From: Prosthecobacter debontii
GTDB taxonomy: Bacteria; Verrucomicrobiota; Verrucomicrobiia; Verrucomicrobiales; Akkermansiaceae
Reading direction: 5' to 3'
DNA: 39,243 nt
NCBI GenBank assembly: GCA_945869855.1
Contig: CAMBQC010000007.1
Coordinates: 1 to 39,243 of the forward strand
In this document: one piece after another, positions 8,801 to 17,454 of the stretch
How the letters are laid out: the number at the start of each line of letters is the position of its first letter
Position numbering within the stretch: position 1 is the stretch's first letter
The notes under the pieces: generated by a model
Seen by the model: the letters and a program-made list of their open reading frames with translations, nothing else
What the model was told of the DNA's origin: nothing
Databases searched by the model: none
Translations under genes and position numbers: made by a program

Positions 8801-8833
8801 GGTTTGTGCGGGGTTGGTGGTTCAGTTGAAAGA

Positions 8834-9709
8834 TTACGGGACGAGCTTGTTGAGAGGATATTCGATGATTCCCTCCGCCCCGAGAGTCTTAAGGTCAGGG
8901 ATCATGTCCCTGACGAGCACCTCGTCAATCACTGTTTCGACCGCCACCCAGCCCTCTTCGGAGAGGTGGGAAACGGTGGGGCGGCGCAGGGATGGGAGTT
9001 TCGCGAGCAGCTTGGGTAGCCTGTCGGCAGGGAGATTCATCTTCAGGCCGACCTTGTCGCGGGCGCAGAGGGCGGCCTTGAGGAGCAGGGAAATCTTGTC
9101 CATCTTCGCACGCTTCCAAGGATCGGCGGCGGCGGTGGGGTTCGAGTAAAAGTGCGGGAAGGAAACCAACAGGGTATCGACGATGCGTAGGCGGTTCGCT
9201 TTGAGGGAGGAACCCGTTTCGGTAACATCCACGATCGCATCCACGAGATCCGGGACTTTCACCTCGGTAGCTCCCCACGAAAATTCCACCTCCGCCTTGA
9301 TGCCGAGCTTGTCGAGGTAGCGCTGGGTGATCCCCACGCCCTCTGTGGCGATCCTTTTCCCCTCCAGATCCTGCGGAGTCTTGATCGGCGAATCCTCCGG
9401 GACAACCAGCACCCAACGCGTCGGGTTTACCGAAGCACGGGAATAGGGCAGCTCCGCGAAATCGACCAGTTCCCCGCCGCCCTCCGAAGCCCAATCAAGG
9501 CCGGTGATACCGCAATCGATGAAACCTTGCGCGAGATAGCGCCCGATCTCTTGCGCGCGAATCAAATAAATATCCAGTTCCGCATCATTCGAGGCGGGAC
9601 GCAGGCCCCGCGAGGAAACGTAAATCTCATACCCGGCCTTCCTGAAGAGCTCGACGGTCGGCTCTTGCAGGCTGCCCTTGGGGATGGCGATTTTGAGTGA
9701 GTTGGACAT
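8834..9709 (-). CDS. hisG: ATP phosphoribosyltransferase, long form
   Basis: LKIAIPKGSLQEPTVELFRKAGY, DCGITGLDW, KRIATEGVGITQRYLDKLGI, VDAIVDVTETGSSLKANRLRIVD; 291 aa fits a C-terminal regulatory domain. Confidence 0.95.
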   Translation of the reverse strand: MSNSLKIAIPKGSLQEPTVELFRKAGYEIYVSSRGLRPASNDAELDIYLIRAQEIGRYLAQGFIDCGITGLDWASEGGGELVDFAELPYSRASVNPTRWVLVVPEDSPIKTPQDLEGKRIATEGVGITQRYLDKLGIKAEVEFSWGATEVKVPDLVDAIVDVTETGSSLKANRLRIVDTLLVSFPHFYSNPTAAADPWKRAKMDKISLLLKAALCARDKVGLKMNLPADRLPKLLAKLPSLRRPTVSHLSEEGWVAVETVIDEVLVRDMIPDLKTLGAEGIIEYPLNKLVP

Positions 9710-9796
9710 TCTAAGGTTGCTCCGCCCTTGTGCGGGGGCGGCGGTTATAGTCGCGAAAACCTAGGAATCAAGCCAAGTTTTGCGAAAAAAGCCTTT

Positions 9797-11362
9797 TCAC
9801 CCTAGCTCCCCACCGAGGTTTACGCGCAGCTCGAAGAGATCCCGCCGCCTGTCCATCAGCGGAGTGACCGATCCAGCCTCGCGGGAGCGGTAGAGGTCGT
9901 TGATATCGAGATCGGTCACCAGCATGGTTTCTACATTGGGATCGGCCTCCGCCTGGATGCCGTCGCGGGCGAACTCGAAGTCCGACGGCGTGAAAACCGC
10001 CGCGCGCCCGTAATGGATGTCCATGGCCGGCACGTCGGGCAAATTCCCCACCACGCCGGTTGTTACCACGTAAATCTGGTTCTCGATCGCCCGCGCCGCC
10101 GCGCACTTCGAGACGCGCAGATAGCCTTGGCGGTTGTCGGTGCAATACGGGACGAATAGGATTTCCACGCCCTGCTCGGCCAGATACCGCGCCGCTTCGG
10201 GAAACTCCACGTCGTAGCAGATCAGGATGCCGATCTTCGCTTTCGGCGTTTGGATCACCAAGAGTTGATTGCCACCGGTAATCCCCCACCATTTCGTTTC
10301 GCTTGGGGTGATGTGCAGCTTCGGCTGGGAAACGAAAGAGCCGTCAGGGCGGAACAGCATCGCCTCATTTTGCAGGCTTCCGTCCTCCTGAAGCACCGGA
10401 TGCGATCCGGCGATAAGATGCAAGCCCTGCTCGCGGGCCAGCGTGGACATCAGTTCGCGGAATTTCGGCGTAAGTTCGGCCAGCTTGCGGATGCCATCTC
10501 GCGATGAATAAGGCTCCATCGCGGAGAGAAGCTGCACCGAGAAAAACTCCGGGAATAGCACGTAATCCGCGCCATAGTCCTCGCCCGCCGTTTCCACGAA
10601 ATACCGCACCTGCGCCGCGAACTCATCGAAGTCCGCAATTTTGCGCATCTGGTATTGCACGCAGGCCACGCGGACTTTCCGGTCGTCGCCTTCGCTCAGC
10701 TGATAATCGGGGTTCAGCCACTCGATGAGCGATGCGAAATTCCGGCTCTTCGGATCGCGGATGTAGTTCGGCATCACATCGCGTACTACGAAGCCTTCCT
10801 TGAGCTGAAAGCCGAGCACTGGATCGTTCACCAGCCCGTCCTGTACGGCATAGACATATTCCTCCGGCGTGTAGCGGTTGCTGAACTTGTCGTAATGCCA
10901 CAGCCGCCCGCCCGCCAAGATGCGGCGCAGGTTGAGCCGCTTGCAAAGCTCCCGCCGCAATGCGTAAAGATAGGCTCCGATCCCACGCCTGCGCTCCTCC
11001 GGATCGACGTAAACCTCAGCGCCGTAGAGCGTGTCGCCCTGCGGATCGTGGTTGAAAAAGTAGCCGTCGTCCGTGATGCCGTAGTAGGTGTGGTGGCGCA
11101 GCGGATCGAGCCCCATCCACACGATCAGACTGGAGGAAACGCCCACGATCCTCCTCTCTTTCTCAATCACCACCTGCCCGTCCGAGAAAATCTGGAGCTG
11201 CGATTCCAACTGATCCTCACGCCACGCGCTGTCCTCGTTGCCACCTGCCGGGAAGCACCGCTTGTGCAGCGCGATCATTTCCGGAAAATCCTCTTCCCGC
11301 GGCGTCCTCGCCTCATAGGTTTGCCCCTCAATCGTGAATTCGCGCGCTTCCATGCCGTTCAC
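9797..11362 (-). CDS. GNAT acetyltransferase fused to carbon-nitrogen hydrolase (nitrilase superfamily)
   Basis: N-terminal GNAT (AEVYVDPEERRRGIGAYLYALRRELC); C-terminal nitrilase with FPEFFS (Glu), PKLHITPSE (Lys), GILICYDVEFPEAAR (Cys). Confidence 0.92.
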   Translation of the reverse strand: MNGMEAREFTIEGQTYEARTPREEDFPEMIALHKRCFPAGGNEDSAWREDQLESQLQIFSDGQVVIEKERRIVGVSSSLIVWMGLDPLRHHTYYGITDDGYFFNHDPQGDTLYGAEVYVDPEERRRGIGAYLYALRRELCKRLNLRRILAGGRLWHYDKFSNRYTPEEYVYAVQDGLVNDPVLGFQLKEGFVVRDVMPNYIRDPKSRNFASLIEWLNPDYQLSEGDDRKVRVACVQYQMRKIADFDEFAAQVRYFVETAGEDYGADYVLFPEFFSVQLLSAMEPYSSRDGIRKLAELTPKFRELMSTLAREQGLHLIAGSHPVLQEDGSLQNEAMLFRPDGSFVSQPKLHITPSETKWWGITGGNQLLVIQTPKAKIGILICYDVEFPEAARYLAEQGVEILFVPYCTDNRQGYLRVSKCAAARAIENQIYVVTTGVVGNLPDVPAMDIHYGRAAVFTPSDFEFARDGIQAEADPNVETMLVTDLDINDLYRSREAGSVTPLMDRRRDLFELRVNLGGELG

Positions 11363-11443
11363 TCTTCTACCGCCGCGCCGTCACGTAAAGCATTCATCGT
11401 TTCCATACTTCCTTCCATCGCCCGCCGCACCCAAGATCCCGCC

Positions 11444-12064
11444 ATGCGCAAACTCACCCGGGAACTCCTCGATCACCTCCCGCACGACGACCCAGGCGCG
11501 ATGCGCTCCCGCCGCGACCTCCGCCGCATTAACTTTTTCATGGGCAACGAACGCTGGATCGCCTCCGCCATCCCGGCAAATACCCGCCACATCACCGAGT
11601 ACGGGGCGGGCGAGGGCCATCTCCTCACCCGCCTCGCCGGGAAATTTCCGCAGGCCGAAATCACCGCCTACGATCTCGCCCCGCGCCCCGCGCACCTGCC
11701 GCCTTCCGTGAAATGGACACAGGGCGATCTTTTCACCCAAGCCCCGCCTGCCCACGGCGGCACCCTCATCGCAAACCTTTTCCTCCACCACTTCACCGAC
11801 CCGCAGCTCGCCGAACTCGGCGCATGGATGCGCGGCTTCGACACCCTCCTGATCAACGAACCCCATCGCGCCCGCCTGCCGGTTCTGTTGGGGAAAATCG
11901 CCGCGCCCTTCGTCCACCCCATCACGCGCCACGACATGCGTGTCAGCATCGAAGCGGGTTTCCGGCGCGGGGAACTGGCCGCCGCCCTTGGGCTGGATCA
12001 CCTTGTCCAGGAAAGCGTTTCTTGGGGCGGATCCATCCGAATCTTTGCGCAAAGATCAATGTAA
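11444..12064 (+). CDS. Class I SAM-dependent methyltransferase of the type III PKS cluster
   Basis: MRKLTRELLDHLPHDDPGAMRSRRDLRRINFFMGNERWI...ITEYGAGEGHLLTRLAGKFPQAEITAYDLAP; in-frame ATG at 11444 used rather than the long ORF start at 10655. Confidence 0.85.
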   Translation: MRKLTRELLDHLPHDDPGAMRSRRDLRRINFFMGNERWIASAIPANTRHITEYGAGEGHLLTRLAGKFPQAEITAYDLAPRPAHLPPSVKWTQGDLFTQAPPAHGGTLIANLFLHHFTDPQLAELGAWMRGFDTLLINEPHRARLPVLLGKIAAPFVHPITRHDMRVSIEAGFRRGELAAALGLDHLVQESVSWGGSIRIFAQRSM

Positions 12065-12073
12065 TTCGCCTAA

Positions 12074-12106
12074 TTTTGCAGCATTTTTGATTGACTTTGC
12101 AGCATT
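12074..12106 (+). promoter_or_regulatory. Candidate operator: TTTGCAGCATT direct repeats 21 bp apart
   Basis: TTTTGCAGCATT at 12074 and CTTTGCAGCATT at 12095, just upstream of the vapB-like start at 12125. Confidence 0.4.
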
Positions 12107-12124
12107 CAGCCTCATTCTCCCGCC

Positions 12125-12391
12125 ATGAGAGTGAGCGTTGAATTGAACGAAACCTTGATCAAGGAGATCATGGAACTGACTGGGGAAACCAAAATGAGCG
12201 CCGGTATCGCCAAGGCGGCAGAGCTGTTCGTCAACCGCAAGAAGGCGGTCGGCATCATCCGCTCCCTGCGCGAGCATCCCCTAGACTACGCCTACACTAA
12301 CGATGAGATTGAGGAGTGGGGTCTATCCGGTGAAACAGCCGCAAAAGAGGAGAAAGTCACTTACAAGAAAGGGAAGAAAGGGAAATCCTGA
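12125..12391 (+). CDS. VapB-like antitoxin
   Basis: 88-aa protein with N-terminal ribbon-helix-helix-like segment (MRVSVELNETLIKEIMELTGETKMSAGIAKAAELFV) directly before a PIN-domain gene. Confidence 0.75.
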   Translation: MRVSVELNETLIKEIMELTGETKMSAGIAKAAELFVNRKKAVGIIRSLREHPLDYAYTNDEIEEWGLSGETAAKEEKVTYKKGKKGKS

Positions 12392-12393
12392 TT

Positions 12394-12810
12394 ATGGTGC
12401 TCGTCGATTCCTCCGTCTGGATCGAGCTTTTCCGCAGGAAAGGCGACGTCACGGTCAGCCTCGCGTTGGAGAACCTCATCGAGGAAATGCAGGCCTGCTT
12501 CTGCGGCATCGTGAAACTCGAAGTCCTCGGCGGCGCGCGCGATGACGAGAAAACCGTCATCTCCAACCTCTTTTCCCTCCTCCCCTACCTGCCGCAGACG
12601 GAGGCTGTATGGGACGAGACCGTCCGTTTTCAATGGCGCGTCCGCAAGCATGGGCTGAGCATCCCGTGGTCGGATGCCCTGATCGCGGTCGTCGCCAACC
12701 GCAACGGTCACCGCATCTACTCCCGCGACAAGCACTTCGACGCCCTCGCCAACCTCGGCCTCATCCAGCCCTACACCCCCGGCTACGGCGGCAGTTACCA
12801 GGAGTCCTGA
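12394..12810 (+). CDS. VapC-like PIN-domain ribonuclease toxin
   Basis: MVLVDSSVWIELFRR (first acidic residue), ...IPWSDALIAVVANRNGHRIYSRDKHFDALANLG (distal acidic residues). Confidence 0.88.
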   Translation: MVLVDSSVWIELFRRKGDVTVSLALENLIEEMQACFCGIVKLEVLGGARDDEKTVISNLFSLLPYLPQTEAVWDETVRFQWRVRKHGLSIPWSDALIAVVANRNGHRIYSRDKHFDALANLGLIQPYTPGYGGSYQES

Positions 12811-12852
12811 CGGGGAAACTTACCGATACCAAGTTCCCAGAAGCATGTTAGC

Positions 12853-12870
12853 TTTGCTCGCTTGAGCAAA
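12853..12870 (+). promoter_or_regulatory. Perfect 7-bp hairpin at the TTG start of the FAD oxidoreductase gene
   Basis: TTTGCTC-GCTT-GAGCAAA, with the proposed TTG start at 12862-12864. Confidence 0.35.
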
Positions 12871-13863
12871 ACGATCACCATCACCGGAGGCGGACTCACC
12901 GGCCTATCCCTCGCCATCGCTCTCCGGAAAAACGGCGTGGCGGTCGCGCTTCACGAGGCGGGAAATTACCCGCGCCACCGTGTCTGCGGTGAGTTCATCT
13001 CCGGCGTCTCGCGGGAAACACTGGAAATACTCGGCATTGCCGACTCCCTCGCCGACGCGCAGCTCCACCGCAGCGTCACCTGGTTTTCCGGAAACAATCA
13101 CCTCCGCGACAACCTCCTCCCCGAGCCCGCCCTCGCCATTTCCCGCCTTCTCCTCGACGACCGCCTCCAGAAAACCGCCACTGCCATCGGTGTCGATCTG
13201 CACACAGGATCGCGCCGCAAAATAAATCCCCACGCCCCCGGCGAGATCTGGACGGCGGGTCGCAAACCCGCGAAGGGCGGATGGATCGGCCTCAAGGCGC
13301 ACATCCGCGGGATCAGCCCGAAGGCGCAGTTGGAAATGCACAGCGGCCCGCGCGGATACCTGGGCGTCACGCCGGTCGAAGATGGCTGGCACAACGTCTG
13401 CGGTCTCTTCCGCATCGATAAATCCATCGACGCCCGCCACGAGGATCTCCTGCCCGCCTACCTCACGGAAAACGGCAACACGGAACTCGCGCACCGCATC
13501 GCGGCGGCGGAGTGGAGGGAAGGATCCTTCACCGCCGTCGCCGGATTCGCGCTCGGCCTGCAAAGCCCCACGCCTGGGGTGCTCTCGCTTGGTGATTCAC
13601 ATGCCATCATCCCTCCCTTCACCGGCAACGGCATGACCATGGCCTTCCAATCTACCGAAACCGCCTTCCCCCACCTCATCGCCTACGCCAACGGCACCCT
13701 TACATGGCCCGCAGCCTGCGCGGCCATCCAGCACCAGCTCGCCAAACGCTTCGCCAAACGCCTCACCTCCGCCAAACTCCTCCACCCACTCCTCTTCCAC
13801 ACCGCTGCAAAGCCGCTGCTCAAACACGCCCCACTCCGCCCTATCCTCAGCCTCATCCGCTAG
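12862..13863 (+). CDS. FAD-dependent oxidoreductase (geranylgeranyl-reductase-like)
   Basis: SKTITITGGGLTGLSLAIALRKNGVAVALHEAGNYPRHRVCGEFISG (GxGxxG-type fold), GDSHAIIPPFTGNGMTMAFQSTE. Confidence 0.88.
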   Translation: MSKTITITGGGLTGLSLAIALRKNGVAVALHEAGNYPRHRVCGEFISGVSRETLEILGIADSLADAQLHRSVTWFSGNNHLRDNLLPEPALAISRLLLDDRLQKTATAIGVDLHTGSRRKINPHAPGEIWTAGRKPAKGGWIGLKAHIRGISPKAQLEMHSGPRGYLGVTPVEDGWHNVCGLFRIDKSIDARHEDLLPAYLTENGNTELAHRIAAAEWREGSFTAVAGFALGLQSPTPGVLSLGDSHAIIPPFTGNGMTMAFQSTETAFPHLIAYANGTLTWPAACAAIQHQLAKRFAKRLTSAKLLHPLLFHTAAKPLLKHAPLRPILSLIR

Positions 13864-13875
13864 CCCAGTCTTCCC

Positions 13876-13903
13876 CTGAGAACTGAACACTGAAACCTAG
13901 CAA
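13876..13903. repeat. Heptameric array (CTGAGAA|CTGAACA|CTGAAAC|CTAGCAA)
   Basis: Period-7 direct repeat just after the oxidoreductase stop. Confidence 0.6.
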
Positions 13904-13911
13904 ACTTCCTC

Positions 13912-14937
13912 ATGTATCTCTCTTCCCTCGCCACCGCCAACCCACCCCACCTTTTCACTCAGGCGGAAACCTGGCTGGCCCTCCAGTCCCACCCGGACTT
14001 CGGCGCTCTGAAACCCCGCTCCGTTTCCCTGCTGGAGAAAATCCTCACCCACGGCGGCTCCGGCATCGAGTCCCGCCAGTTCACCGCCGCCGATCTCGCC
14101 CCCGTCTTCCGACAGGACGCGGAAGACCTTAACCGCTCCTTCGAGCGCCACGCCCCCGCACTGGCCGCCCAAGCCCTCGCCAAAGCCCTACAAAAATCCG
14201 GCCTCGCCCCGGAGAAAATCGACGCCCTTTTCCTCTGCACCTGCACCGGCTACCTCTGCCCCGGCCCGTCCAGCCACGTCGCGGAAACCCTTGGCCTGCG
14301 CCCCGATGCCTACCTTTGCGATCTCGTCGGCCTCGGCTGCGGCGCGGCCATCCCCACCCTCCGCGCTGCCCACGGCTACCTCGCCGCGAACCCGTCCCAC
14401 ACCGTCGCCGTGGTCGCTGTAGAGATTTCCTCCGCCGCCTTTTACATCGATGACGACCCCGGCGTGCTCATTTCCCTCTGCCTCTTCGGCGATGGCGCCG
14501 CCGCCGCCATCCTCACCGGGAAACCCACCTACGAGGGTTGCCGTAGTTTCCATTCCTTCGACACCCACCACGTCCCTGCGGATCGCGAGAAGATCCGCTT
14601 CACCAACTCCGCCGGAAAACTCAAAAACCAGCTTCACCGCAGCGTCCCCGCACTCGCCGCGCAAGCCGTCTCCACCCTTTTCGCGAAGCTCCCGGAAAAG
14701 CCCACCCAGATCCTCGCCCACTCCGGCGGACGCGATGTCATCGAGGCCATCGAGACCGCCCTGCCGGATTTCCACCTCACCGAAACCCGCGAAGTCCTCC
14801 GCCGCCACGGCAACATGTCCAGCCCCTCCCTCCTCTTCGCCCTCGAGGAACGCCTCCGCACCCACCCCGACCCCGAACCTCTCTGGCTCACCGCCTTCGG
14901 AGCCGGCTTCGCCGCGCACGCGTGCGCGCTCGCGTGA
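13912..14937 (+). CDS. Type III polyketide synthase (chalcone synthase-like)
   Basis: DLVGLGCGAAIPTLRAA (catalytic Cys), AHSGGRDVIEAIE (His), RRHGNMSSPSLLFALEE (Asn). Confidence 0.93.
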   Translation: MYLSSLATANPPHLFTQAETWLALQSHPDFGALKPRSVSLLEKILTHGGSGIESRQFTAADLAPVFRQDAEDLNRSFERHAPALAAQALAKALQKSGLAPEKIDALFLCTCTGYLCPGPSSHVAETLGLRPDAYLCDLVGLGCGAAIPTLRAAHGYLAANPSHTVAVVAVEISSAAFYIDDDPGVLISLCLFGDGAAAAILTGKPTYEGCRSFHSFDTHHVPADREKIRFTNSAGKLKNQLHRSVPALAAQAVSTLFAKLPEKPTQILAHSGGRDVIEAIETALPDFHLTETREVLRRHGNMSSPSLLFALEERLRTHPDPEPLWLTAFGAGFAAHACALA

Positions 14938-14941
14938 GATA

Positions 14942-14969
14942 CCAGAAGCCAGAATCCAGAGACCAGAAT
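14942..14969. repeat. Heptameric array (CCAGAAG|CCAGAAT|CCAGAGA|CCAGAAT)
   Basis: Period-7 direct repeat starting 5 bp after the PKS stop. Confidence 0.75.
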
Positions 14970-14978
14970 CCCCCTCTT

Positions 14979-15015
14979 CATTCGCGTCCATTCGCGTTCA
15001 TTCGTGGTTAAAAAC
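14979..15015. repeat. Decameric repeat CATTCGCGTC|CATTCGCGTT|CATTCGTGGTTAAAAA
   Basis: Three period-10 units directly following the heptameric array. Confidence 0.6.
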
Positions 15016-15017
15016 AC

Positions 15018-15779
15018 ATGCCTACTCAAGAACAACGCCTCGCCCCCCGCAACCGCCCCTCCGGCCTCCCGGTGATGAAACAGCGCTGGGCCGGCCTCGG
15101 CTTCTTCCACTGGGAAGCCGATCCCGAAATGATCGCCGCCCGCCTCCCCGCCGGACTTCGCGTGGACACCTTCGCGGGCAAGGCCTATCTTGGTATCGTT
15201 CCCTTTTTCATGAAGCGCATTCGCCCCGTCGGCCTACCGCCGTTGCCGTGGCTCTCCTGGTTCCACGAGCTGAACCTCCGCACCTACGTGCACGACGACG
15301 CAGGCAACCCCGGCGTCTGGTTTTTCTCCCTCGATTGCAACCAGCCCCTCGCCGTCGAGATCGCCCGCCGCGCGTTCAATCTGCCCTACGAGCACGCCAG
15401 CATGTCCTCAACCGTCAAGGACGGCCTCATTCACTTCCGTAGCCGCCGCAAAACCTCGCCGCTGCCCACCGCGGAGTTTACCTATCCGCTTCCGGAAAAC
15501 CCGCTGCCCGCTCCCCCCGGCACGCTCGAATGGTTCCTCGTCGAGCGTTACCTCCTCTTCTCCACCGACGCGCAGGGAAGCCTCCACACCGGCCGCGTCC
15601 ACCACACACCCTACCTCATCGAGGCGATGCCATCCGGAAAATGCTCCACGATACCCTTCTCCCTCAACGGCTTTCCTGAGCCGAAAACCCCGCCTGTTTC
15701 TCTCCTGACGGCACCACCGGTAGATGTGACCATCTATCCTTTGCGAAAAGGGTTAGCCGGGCGCTATCCAGAGATCTAG
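15018..15779 (+). CDS. DUF2071 / YqjF-like protein
   Basis: VMKQRWAGLGFFHWEADPEMIAARLPAGLRVDTFAGKAYLGIVPFFM...ELNLRTYV...GVWFFSLD. Confidence 0.88.
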   Translation: MPTQEQRLAPRNRPSGLPVMKQRWAGLGFFHWEADPEMIAARLPAGLRVDTFAGKAYLGIVPFFMKRIRPVGLPPLPWLSWFHELNLRTYVHDDAGNPGVWFFSLDCNQPLAVEIARRAFNLPYEHASMSSTVKDGLIHFRSRRKTSPLPTAEFTYPLPENPLPAPPGTLEWFLVERYLLFSTDAQGSLHTGRVHHTPYLIEAMPSGKCSTIPFSLNGFPEPKTPPVSLLTAPPVDVTIYPLRKGLAGRYPEI

Positions 15780-15796
15780 AGGAAATGGGGTAAAGG

Positions 15797-15890
15797 CCGG
15801 GAACGCGAGTTTGTAACTCGCATGCCCATGATTGGCGAAAAAGACCTTTGAGGATCGCCCCTTTCGCTGATCCATAGGCATGCGGGCTGT
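15797..15890. repeat. Degenerate REPIN-like element (copy A)
   Basis: GGGAACGCGAGTTTGTAACTCGCATGCCCAT ... ATAGGCATGCGGGC; first hairpin intact, second arm eroded. Related to the 22965 element. Confidence 0.6.
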
Positions 15891-15898
15891 AAAGAATC

Positions 15899-16783
15899 TT
15901 AAGGCGATCCGATATGGAAACGCAACCCGGAGAGCTTCGCCGCGCAGCGGTCGGCCTCGGCGAGGGGGCGAGGAGGGTCATGCGCATCAAGATAGCCTTC
16001 GGCTTTCAGTGCCTCAAGGCCACGGATGACGCGCGCGTCTGGACTGAGGCGGGGCATATCCAGAATGCCGACTCTCGCGCCGCCGGTGAGAGCCTCGTAG
16101 ATCATGGAGACGGAATCCTCGCTAACCCAGACGGTATCGGCGCTGGCGAGTTTCCCGGCAAGCCAGCCGGGTTGCGTTTCCTGGTGGGGAAAAACCGTGA
16201 GGCCGGGCAGTTCCTTTTTCAGTGCGGGCAGGAAGGTTTCCGGAGTCCGCCGCGAATCCGCCACCTGCCACTCGCCGTCCGCGGCGATGCCCTTGATTTG
16301 CGCGATCAGCGCGGCCTCGTCGTAGCCATGGGTTTTCGAGGGACCGCCGATGAGAAACATCTTTCCGGACCGCCCGCCTTCCGTGGGCCGCACCCGGTTG
16401 AGCGCGCCCTTGCTGGTGATCACATTCCGAGGCACAGGCTTGCCGATGAAATCGTGTTCCGGGCAGATGCAGAGATCAAACCAAGACACTGGAAGGCTCG
16501 GCTTCATCAAACAGATACTACGCGCACCGTATTTCCGCGCGATTAGAAGCGCGGCGGGATGCGTAGAGTGTCCGGTGGCGAGGACGAAATCCGGACGGGA
16601 AAAATCAGCAGCCCCGGCGATCGCCGCCTTGAGGCGGGGATACATCCATTTTCCCATATCGAGCCGCAGCGTGTGAATCGCCGCAGGGTGCCGCCGCGCC
16701 ATCGCCTCGGCGAGGCCGAGCGATTGGTTCTCGTGGCCGGCTTTGCCGTCGCTGATGACGAGGATGTGCAGCGGATCGCCCAT
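15899..16783 (-). CDS. ELM1/GtrOC1-like putative glycosyltransferase family protein
   Basis: ILVISDGKAGHENQSLGLAEAMAR, DFVLATGHSTHPAALLIARKYGARSICLMKPSLP, VWVSEDSVSMIYEALTGGARVGIL. Confidence 0.85.
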   Translation of the reverse strand: MGDPLHILVISDGKAGHENQSLGLAEAMARRHPAAIHTLRLDMGKWMYPRLKAAIAGAADFSRPDFVLATGHSTHPAALLIARKYGARSICLMKPSLPVSWFDLCICPEHDFIGKPVPRNVITSKGALNRVRPTEGGRSGKMFLIGGPSKTHGYDEAALIAQIKGIAADGEWQVADSRRTPETFLPALKKELPGLTVFPHQETQPGWLAGKLASADTVWVSEDSVSMIYEALTGGARVGILDMPRLSPDARVIRGLEALKAEGYLDAHDPPRPLAEADRCAAKLSGLRFHIGSP

Positions 16784-16978
16784 GTGTGGCGAACGTGGGC
16801 AATCCGGCGGAGCTTGGCAAAACGATTTCCGTGCGTAATGGAATGGGTGTTCCGAAAGGTGGCCCGGCCGTATGCGCGTCCTAGAAAAAAATTCGCAATC
16901 CCATCTCCGGATTTACCCGCACCCACAGCTGCCGTGAAAAGGCTTGCATGCGGGGAAAACGCCACCTAACCCATCGAC

Positions 16979-17416
16979 ATGGCATTTGAAAGCACACTCA
17001 TACTTTTTAAACCCGACGCCGTCGCAAAAAACTTGACCGGCGAGGTTCTTGCCCGTTTCCAGAAGGAAGGCTTCCTCGTGCGTGGCATCAAAATGATGAC
17101 ACTCAGCGATGAAGTCCTCGCTGAGCATTACTCTCACATCGCCGACAAGCCGTTTTTCCCGTCCGTTCGCGGCTTCATGCAGGAGACCCCGGTCATCGCG
17201 CTTGCGCTCGAAGGCGAAGACGTGATCTCCCGCGTCCGCGACCTGCTCGGCCCCACCGATTCCATGGCCGCCGCACCCGGCACGATCCGCGGCGATTTCG
17301 GCTTCAAGGACGCCGATGCCAAGATGCGCAACGTCTGCCACGCCTCCGATTCCCCGGAAGCCGCCGCCGCCGAGATCAAGCGCTTCTTTAAGGTCGGCGA
17401 GATCTTCGCTTATTGA
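16979..17416 (+). CDS. ndk: Nucleoside diphosphate kinase
   Basis: ESTLILFKPDAVAKNLTGEVLARF, GPTDSMAAAPGTIRGDFG, RNVCHASDSPEAAAAEI (active-site His). Confidence 0.97.
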   Translation: MAFESTLILFKPDAVAKNLTGEVLARFQKEGFLVRGIKMMTLSDEVLAEHYSHIADKPFFPSVRGFMQETPVIALALEGEDVISRVRDLLGPTDSMAAAPGTIRGDFGFKDADAKMRNVCHASDSPEAAAAEIKRFFKVGEIFAY

Positions 17417-17454
17417 TTCCCCTAGCTCCGAAGGCACGGTACAAAGTTCTCTTT

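Noticed and set aside
10655-11443. N-terminal extension of the methyltransferase ORF (469 aa)
   Set aside because: This part is antisense to the GNAT-nitrilase gene; the methyltransferase begins sensibly at the internal ATG 11444.
16979-17416. Unusual NDK active-site context (RNVCHASDSPE)
   Set aside because: The catalytic His and the N-x-x-H-x-S-D-S pattern are retained, so this is ordinary variation.
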